Below are positions 57,659 through 64,000 of a stretch of 64,000 nucleotides of DNA, piece after piece. A program made the position numbers and the translations under genes. Origin of the DNA: Paraspadella gotoi (taxonomy: Eukaryota > Chaetognatha); contig CM119269.1 in assembly GCA_051294375.1 (NCBI GenBank), positions 22,032,815-22,096,814 on the forward strand, given 5' to 3'. The notes beneath the pieces are model-generated. The model was not told the DNA's origin. It was given only the letters and a program-made list of their open reading frames with translations, and ran no database searches. The first letter of the stretch is position 1. Each line of letters begins with the position of its first letter.

Positions 57659-59734
57659 AGATGACATCATCCTTTTTGGGTTTTTTGTTTTCTTTCTTTT
57701 AAATGTCCTCGAGTTAAAATTTTATTTAGATGAAAAAGCTGTTGTAAGCTTTTATCTAGTCCATTGACTTTTTTTGCCAATTTTGAAAACCAAAAGTATA
57801 ATAAATCGCTTGAAAATCGTTTTGATCATTTTATTTTTGCCTTTTGATTAAAAAATATGTTATTTGGCCCCGAGAGCCGTTAAACATGAAAAAAAAAATT
57901 TAAATTGACCATTTTTTTTAAAAAAAAGTTTTGATGTTTGATAAAAAAATTTTAATGTTTACGCTGCCTTTTTCGAAATTTTTAAGCTTAAACTTTTAAG
58001 ATTAAACTTAAGTTTTTAAACTTAAACCTATTTTCAAAGACTAGTGAGAGTGTACAGAGCTGGGTGTATGGTTTTTGGTCTTTGGCTCAGGAAGTCGAGA
58101 AAATTCAGAAACTAGTAAATTCTCGAGTTGAGCAATGTTCGTGTCGGAAATGTCTGTCGGTCGGTCTGTCTGTCTTCGAAAATGTCCCTGCCCATGTCGG
58201 GGGGGGGGAACCTAATTTTCTAGCGGGTTGTCTTTAAATTTAAGAACTAAAGCTCAGAAGGCGCGTAGCTTGACCTTAATGAAAATTAAAGTGGACTTTT
58301 ACAAGTCGACACTGTCGAAGGGACCCTTGCTCGACACTCGCCTCATAAAATAAAACAGCAAGCAGGTAAGTTAAGGTAAGTCAGTTGAAAATAATCTATT
58401 TTCAAATAGTTTAGATAAGAATATAATATTATCTAAATGTTTAGTAAAAATTGAAAGTATTTTCAATTAAAGTTAAACAACTTTGTAAATTATATTTTTG
58501 GTTTCAGCTTTTGAAGATCGTGTAAAGTTTCCCCCTCTCTCTCTGTATCGTTTTCATAGCAACGATACCCGTTTCATATTTTATCCACGTTATTTTGTTT
58601 TATATCGAAATTGATTCATTTTTGCTATGCAATTTATTGTATATAAATTAGTAAAAACTTAATGATTTTGGTGGTATTTATTGATGTCCCCGACTTCTAT
58701 GTATAGATTTATTTCAACGAAAGATCAAAATATTTCCCTTTTTTGGCTAAGAAATGATTTTTAAAAAATTAAACTTTTGGGTCTTAAATGAATTCAACGA
58801 GAAATCTTATCAAAGCTTCTTTAAAATAGCTAACATTTACTGAGTCATTCCATTTTAAACACCGTTATATGTTATTATTTTTCATACTATAACGGTTATA
58901 AAAGAGTTTTTAGGAAAAAGATTGCCACCCCTGAGATGATACGTTTATGTCAATGCACTTACCCACGCTTTCTTCATACAGTGGGATACAAAGTAATTTA
59001 CCTTTTTTTTCCAGATTAGTCGGCTCTTTCTTGTATTTGCCTTCCGTCTTCAGTACAACTTGTTTCGATTAAATTTTAGTGTAAATTTATCAACAGATTA
59101 TTAGATTTGATTTCTTTTAGAAAAAAAACACTGATAGCTTTTTGCTTAGGTATTATTATAAACGTATTTTGGTTTGGAATAAAATTATTATCTTTTTGTT
59201 TTGTGCTTCGCTTTATGTATAGGGAACGAATAGAATTTGCTGAACTTTGAATGTATAAATAGAAAACCGGTTTGGCAAAATTGATGTATAGAACTAAAAG
59301 TTGATCATTATAAAAATTTCGTCTGAAAATGTTGGTTTTAATTTCGAGACTTGCAGTTGCAGTAAGCCAGATTCAATGTTTGTTTAGTTATCGTTAACTG
59401 TTATGTAACTTGGATCTTTTCGTTTACATTGATCGAAAAAAATATTGAACAAACTATTGCAAGTAAATAGCGATAGAAAAAATATATTATTTTCCACGCC
59501 CTAAGTTTAAAAAAAGCGTTTGAACTCTTTTTCTTTTTTGTTTTAAGTTCGCCTTTTAACAGACGATATTGACCAAAATTTAACAATCTGTCTAAAATAA
59601 AGTAAATTTCCAAACGAAATTGTATAAAATTTATTTCAAGGTAATTACAATTCTTGACGAGTAGGATTTTCCCAAAGGCAAGGTCGTTTCATGCTCTCCC
59701 CCTTGAGTAGGATTCTCCCAAAGATGAGGTCATT
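57430..59734. other. SCAF4/8 3' region and intergenic DNA; no gene recognised
   Basis: Convergent space between SCAF4/8 (+) and CFAP161 (-). It begins with the SCAF4/8 3' untranslated region; AATAAA-type words occur near 57799 and further on. It contains a (CT)n tract at 57606-57652. A 51-base duplication at about 59640-59745 straddles the CFAP161 stop codon. I see no coding exon. Confidence 0.5.
57606..57652. repeat. (CT)n microsatellite
   Basis: A CT run of about 47 bases in the presumed 3' untranslated region of SCAF4/8. Confidence 0.95.
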
Positions 59735-62700
59735 TTAAGCTCCCCCTTTCTCCAATTTCTCGGACAATTGATGGGTTTCCTTGTGGTCTTGACATTCCTC
59801 TTCGGCCTTGGCCGTCCGCCAATCCAGAATGTCGCGGGCTTTCTTCAGTCCTGCCATTGGACATTGTATGTTTATTATAATTGAGTCGTCAAAATAAATT
59901 AATCTCGGTTTCTTTGTGAAATGTGTTACCCTTATCCTCGAGCATCTCCATCGAGTACGATTCGGATCCCGGAACGAACATGGTGATAGCGTAATGGTTC
60001 ATGGGCATCTCGAACCTGATGATATACATGTTCTTTGAAATAAACGAAATAATGAAGTGAATAATTGTCAACCTTTTGTTACGCGTTTTGGTCACGTTAT
60101 TACTCGGTCCATATTTAATTATGCTATTATATTAGGGGAAAGCGAGAAAGTTAGTAAGTAATGCATTAATTAGGTAAAATTTTATAATTATCGATTAGGA
60201 TTTTTTTTATCATTTTTTATAAAATTTTATAACTTAAATTTAAATTTAAACACTTAACTTGTGGTTTAGAGTTAAACCCTAAACCCACCCTAACCCGAGT
60301 CGGTGAATGTAAAATAATGTTAATTATAATCCGTCCAAATGTAGTTATACTAATCGGGGAAAGCGGGATTGTTAATTATAAATTAATTTTTGTTCATGAC
60401 GATATTTTCACCATATTTACTAGTACGAATCGGAGATAAGCGTGTATGTTAACTAAAAATAAACAAATATTATAATAAAATCATTCTTACCTATGCGAAT
60501 CAAGATAGGTGTGACATGCTATTTCATATTCTTTGCCAAAGGGAGTTTTTAAAAGTTGCTCCTCGACGACCGCAAGATCGCGACCTAACGAATACATTGA
60601 TCCTTTCATTCATCGTTTCATTGAATGGTTTCTTTTTTATCGTCTAGTCCAATCCAACGATAAATCATGGTAATTTTTCTGACTCTCAATTTGTGATTAT
60701 AACAAATCATAACAGACTTCTTAATAAATCTATGAAAAAAATGTCTAAATCAATTGATCTATCAATCATTACCAGTAGCTGTGACAATGCCAACTTGCAT
60801 AATTTGGTCAACTTTCATAATTTAATCAACTTGCATAATTAAATCAAATGGCATAATTTGGTCAACAGGCATAAATTGGTCAATTGGTATAATATGGTCA
60901 AGTGATGTATTTTGGTCAACTGGCATAATTTGGTTAACCGGTATAATTTGGTAAATCAATCAATCAAAGAGAGAAACTTTTAAAAATTGACATAAATGTG
61001 TCTTTTGGTTTTCTGTTTTAAACTCTTTTCCACTCCTACGATTCCATCAAAAACTTATATTCAGCTTCATCTCATCGTTTCCTCCCAACACACAAAATTT
61101 CATTTCAATTTATCTATCCAATTTTTAATCAATATAATAATTATGAGTAAATATTTAAAATGCTTCAAGTAAATATGACTTTTGTTTTTTCCATTTAAAC
61201 TCAATTCAACTCGCACGATCATTAATAAATAAATTAATTAATTTGATCCGAAATGTTTGTTTTTAGGTCTTTTCGTCACTAACCACGACAAAAGCAACGA
61301 CGACGATGATGGCGACGACGACGACAATAATGCCGATAACAATTGATTGATTGATTGATTGATTAAATAATTAATTGATAAATAAATTGATTGATTGAAT
61401 AATTAATTAATAGATAAATAATTAATTGATTAATTAACTGATTAATTATTTGATTAATTAATACATCTTGCATTTACATTTAATATAAAAAGAAAAAGAA
61501 GCATAATCAATTAGTGAAACAGTTTTTTTTTTTTTTTCCATTTAAACTCATTTCCACTCAGACGATTCCATCGAAACTTTATTTCCACACACTTTTCCTA
61601 CCCACATACAAAATTTCAAGTTAATTGTCCCATACACTCATGAGTAATTGGCGTTCAAATAGTGAAATATATATATTTTTTTTCATTTAATCTCTTTTCC
61701 ACTCGCACGATTCCATCGAAACTTCATATCTAGCTCAATCACACGCTTCCCTACCCACACACAAAATTGTATTCAAATCCATCCATCCAATCACGAGTAA
61801 TTTTTTTCTAAGGTGGGACATAATTTATCATAATTCGATATTCTAACATGATATATGTGGTTGCCCGACAATATTGAGGGGGCGGACCGACGGACCGACA
61901 AAGTGAATTATAGATCCGACTAAAAACTAACCCGTTTGACGATGTTGAATGATGAGCCTCGTGTTGGCGGGAACCGGAAATCCTTCCATCTCCATTCTCA
62001 TTTGCGGATTCAAGTAGAGACATTTCCATTCGCAATTTTGAGATGGTCGGTCAGTCAAATCGATCTTTTCGCAGAGAAAAAAAGATTAAATTAATATTTT
62101 TGGCCAAAGTTATTGTAAGTAAAATTTCAATTTCGTCGACAAAGATTCATTGATGTTATTTTCCGACAGCGCTCAATTTCTGTTCCTTAACCCCAATATT
62201 CAGCAATAATCTTATTCCAGAGATCACAAAATGCTGGTAGTAAGGGCCCCATTGACCGAACAGACCTCACCCTGGTATCATTACATGGTCATCCGGATTT
62301 TGCAATAATAAAGTTTAAAGGATTAATATAATGCACGTATTAAAATTTATGGGTAACTTTACTATTCGACGTCCGGTCGGTGGTTTGTTAATCCATTGAA
62401 TTTTATTTTCCCTCTAACTTCGTCTCAGTTTGTGCAGTAATATATATTTTCAATAGATATTTCTGCATATTATGTATTATTTGTTCGAATAATTGTTTTA
62501 AATTTATTTTAATTGTTATTTTTATATTTTGGCGATCCTGGATTTGAATACGCTCCAGAGGTCTATGGGAAAACGAAGAGAAAGAAGATAAAAAAATAAA
62601 GTTTGTTTCTTTATGGAAAAAAAAAAAATTAAAACCATAATAACAATCATACAATGATATTAAAAACGCTGATAAGCAACACGGGCGAAAGATTTCTAGG

Positions 62701-64000
62701 CGATTCTTTTTAATTTGTTAAAAAATTATTTTTAAATATTATTAGATATTATATTAAATCTTTCTTTTTGTTGTATTTTTTATTTAAGGAAAAATAACAG
62801 TTTTTAATGGCAAAAACGATTTAATAATAGACAATAAAAGTCGGACATTTTTCCACTTTTTTTTTTTAAGTCTTGATCAGCGATTTGATTTAGTAAAGTT
62901 TTTGTTTTACAAACATTGAGTTGGTAAGAAAGAGAAAGATTCCAAAAAACTTATATTGCCTATTAGATCGTTATTTCTGCCATAAAAAACTATCGTTTTT
63001 CCTTAAATATTATTACATTTTTTATAAATTTATTAATATTAAAATATTATTTTTTGAAATTTAAATTATCATTTATTTAAGCTGAAACTTAATTTAAAAC
63101 ATAACCCTAACTTACCCCTAACCTTAACTTTCCCATAACCCTAACTTAACCCCAACCCTAACTTAACACCCAACCCTAACTTAACCCTAACTTATTTTCA
63201 ACCCTAACCTTCCTTTCTAATTAATTAAATTTAATTTATCATAACTTTAATTTTTACTCAAATATTGATATAATAAAATAATAAATATTAAAAAATTATG
63301 ATATCTGAATTCCTTTAATTTTTTTTCTAAAAAATTATCCTCTTGAGTACGGTTTCTTTATTCTTTTTTTTCACGTTAATTCTTAAAGAAAAACCTTGCT
63401 CTTCATTTTACCATAGACCTCGAGAGCGTATTAATCTCCAGGAATGCCGTTAGGGTTTAGGAGTAGTTCGGGGTGTTTTTTGAAATAAAATTTGTAATAA
63501 AAAGTTTTTCTACTCTTACCAGTCTCCTTTTTCATTTTTGCGTAACAACATTTCTATACGTCGTTAATAAAAAGCAAAAAAAAAAAATTATAATAACAAC
63601 CGACCGCAAAATCCCGGTCGGCGAATTTGAAATAAGCCAAATTTAATTTTATATTTATAAAATGTTCTAAAAAAAATTAGAAAATAAGTTGTATAAAAAC
63701 AAAATAATAAACTGAAAAAAAGAATTTTTACGACAAAGGTCAAATATTTATAATGGTTTTTTTTTCATAGAGACCACATTATTTTCATTACAGTTAGCTA
63801 AATTAAAAATAAGGCGGCGCTTACTTTCTGCAAGCGGCTCCGGTCGGCGCAACGATTAAAAGCGAAAGTGTCGCTTCGCAGATACAGCGATCCTCCGGGA
63901 CCCTCGGTGGTCCGAAGAAAAAAGGGCGCGCCGTACTTGAGTGCGACGCCTGGGAGATCGGTCTCGGGGTGAACGGCGCAGACGATGAAGGCAGAACGGA
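59735..64000 (-). CDS. CFAP161: Cilia- and flagella-associated protein 161 (5' end outside window)
   Basis: Microtubule inner protein of ciliary doublets. Five exons lie in the window: 64000-63825 (partial), 62064-61932, 60584-60491, 60015-59930, 59850-59735 with the stop; phases 0, 1, 2, 1 agree. About 200 C-terminal residues are covered. Family landmarks: LKYGAPFFLRTTEGPGGSLY and LYLRSDTFAFNRCADRSRLQ in the first exon, then NCEWKCLYLNPQMRMEMEGF followed by PVPANTRLIIQHRQTG, and FGKEYEIACHTYLDSHR, each aligning in order with human CFAP161 (EYEGFPVPAN, HTYLDSHR). The acceptor at 62064 (AAAAG) is weak but fixed by phase and homology. The human C-terminal part after LDSHR differs; here it is a Lys/Glu-rich helix ending LEKGGA. 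The start and roughly the first third are missing only because the window ends. Confidence 0.93.
60795..60960. repeat. Short tandem repeat of CATAATTTGGTCAAC units
   Basis: About nine copies of a 17-18 base unit (GCATAATTTGGTCAACTT type) in CFAP161 intron 2 of those seen here. Confidence 0.85.
61010..61812. repeat. Spaced direct repeats in CFAP161 intron
   Basis: A unit with TTTAAACTCTTTTCCACTC, ACGATTCCATCGAAACTT and CCTACCCACACACAAAATT recurs at about 61015-61125, 61190-61230 (partial), 61535-61655 and 61680-61805, each ending with an ATGAGTAATT-like word. A TTGATTGATTGA microsatellite lies between copies (about 61342-61460). Confidence 0.75.
62784..63215. repeat. Second copy of the hairpin module plus CCCTAA-like patch
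   Basis: TTTAAGGAAAAATAACAGTTTTTA (62784 on) and its inverse TAAAAAACTATCGTTTTTCCTTAAA (62983-63007) repeat the arms of the 26845-26985 hairpin around a longer centre. The patch 63090-63215 has ACCCTAACTTAACCC words. Confidence 0.65.

Overview
The window is nuclear DNA from a ciliated animal. Its genes have many short introns with GT-AG borders, the exons are GC-rich and CpG-rich in an AT-rich background, and there are long (GA)n/(CT)n tracts and several families of dispersed short repeats. The gene content (a secreted follistatin plus axoneme and intraflagellar-transport genes) means a metazoan, most likely an invertebrate. I could not fix the phylum. No bacterial, viral, organelle or CRISPR features were seen.

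Layout, left to right: 1-4405 no gene. 4406-7441 (-) follistatin, 5 exons. 7442-13059 no gene, with repeats. 13060-17847 (-) an unidentified single-pass membrane protein with its 5' end not found. 17848-20815 no gene, with a nested inverted-repeat element. 20816-36635 (-) CFAP65, 34 exons. 37198-37422 (-) HSBP1, one coding exon. 37721-40427 (-) LRRC71, 4 exons. 41168-43065 (-) CLUAP1/IFT38, 2 coding exons. 43066-43958 a head-to-head promoter region. 43959-57429 (+) a SCAF4/SCAF8-type CTD-binding protein, 26 exons. 57430-59734 no gene. 59735-64000 (-) CFAP161, cut by the window end.

Four genes (CFAP65, LRRC71, CLUAP1, CFAP161) belong to the cilium/sperm-flagellum programme and lie within about 43 kb, interleaved with HSBP1 and SCAF4/8. 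Exon joins were built by hand. They were accepted where intron phases agree and the joined protein follows the remembered human family member. All joins in CFAP65 agree in phase except two places: a 2-base frameshift in exon 18 and a missing donor after exon 23.

The most unusual signal is in CFAP65. Three exons are followed in the intron by tandem copies of their own 3' ends: 60 bp x6 after exon 27, about 57 bp x5 after exon 10, and about 180 bp x3 after exon 23. In two of the three the copies include the donor site, giving arrays of duplicate 5' splice sites. About one intron in five also has C at donor position +3, and one intron is GC-AG.
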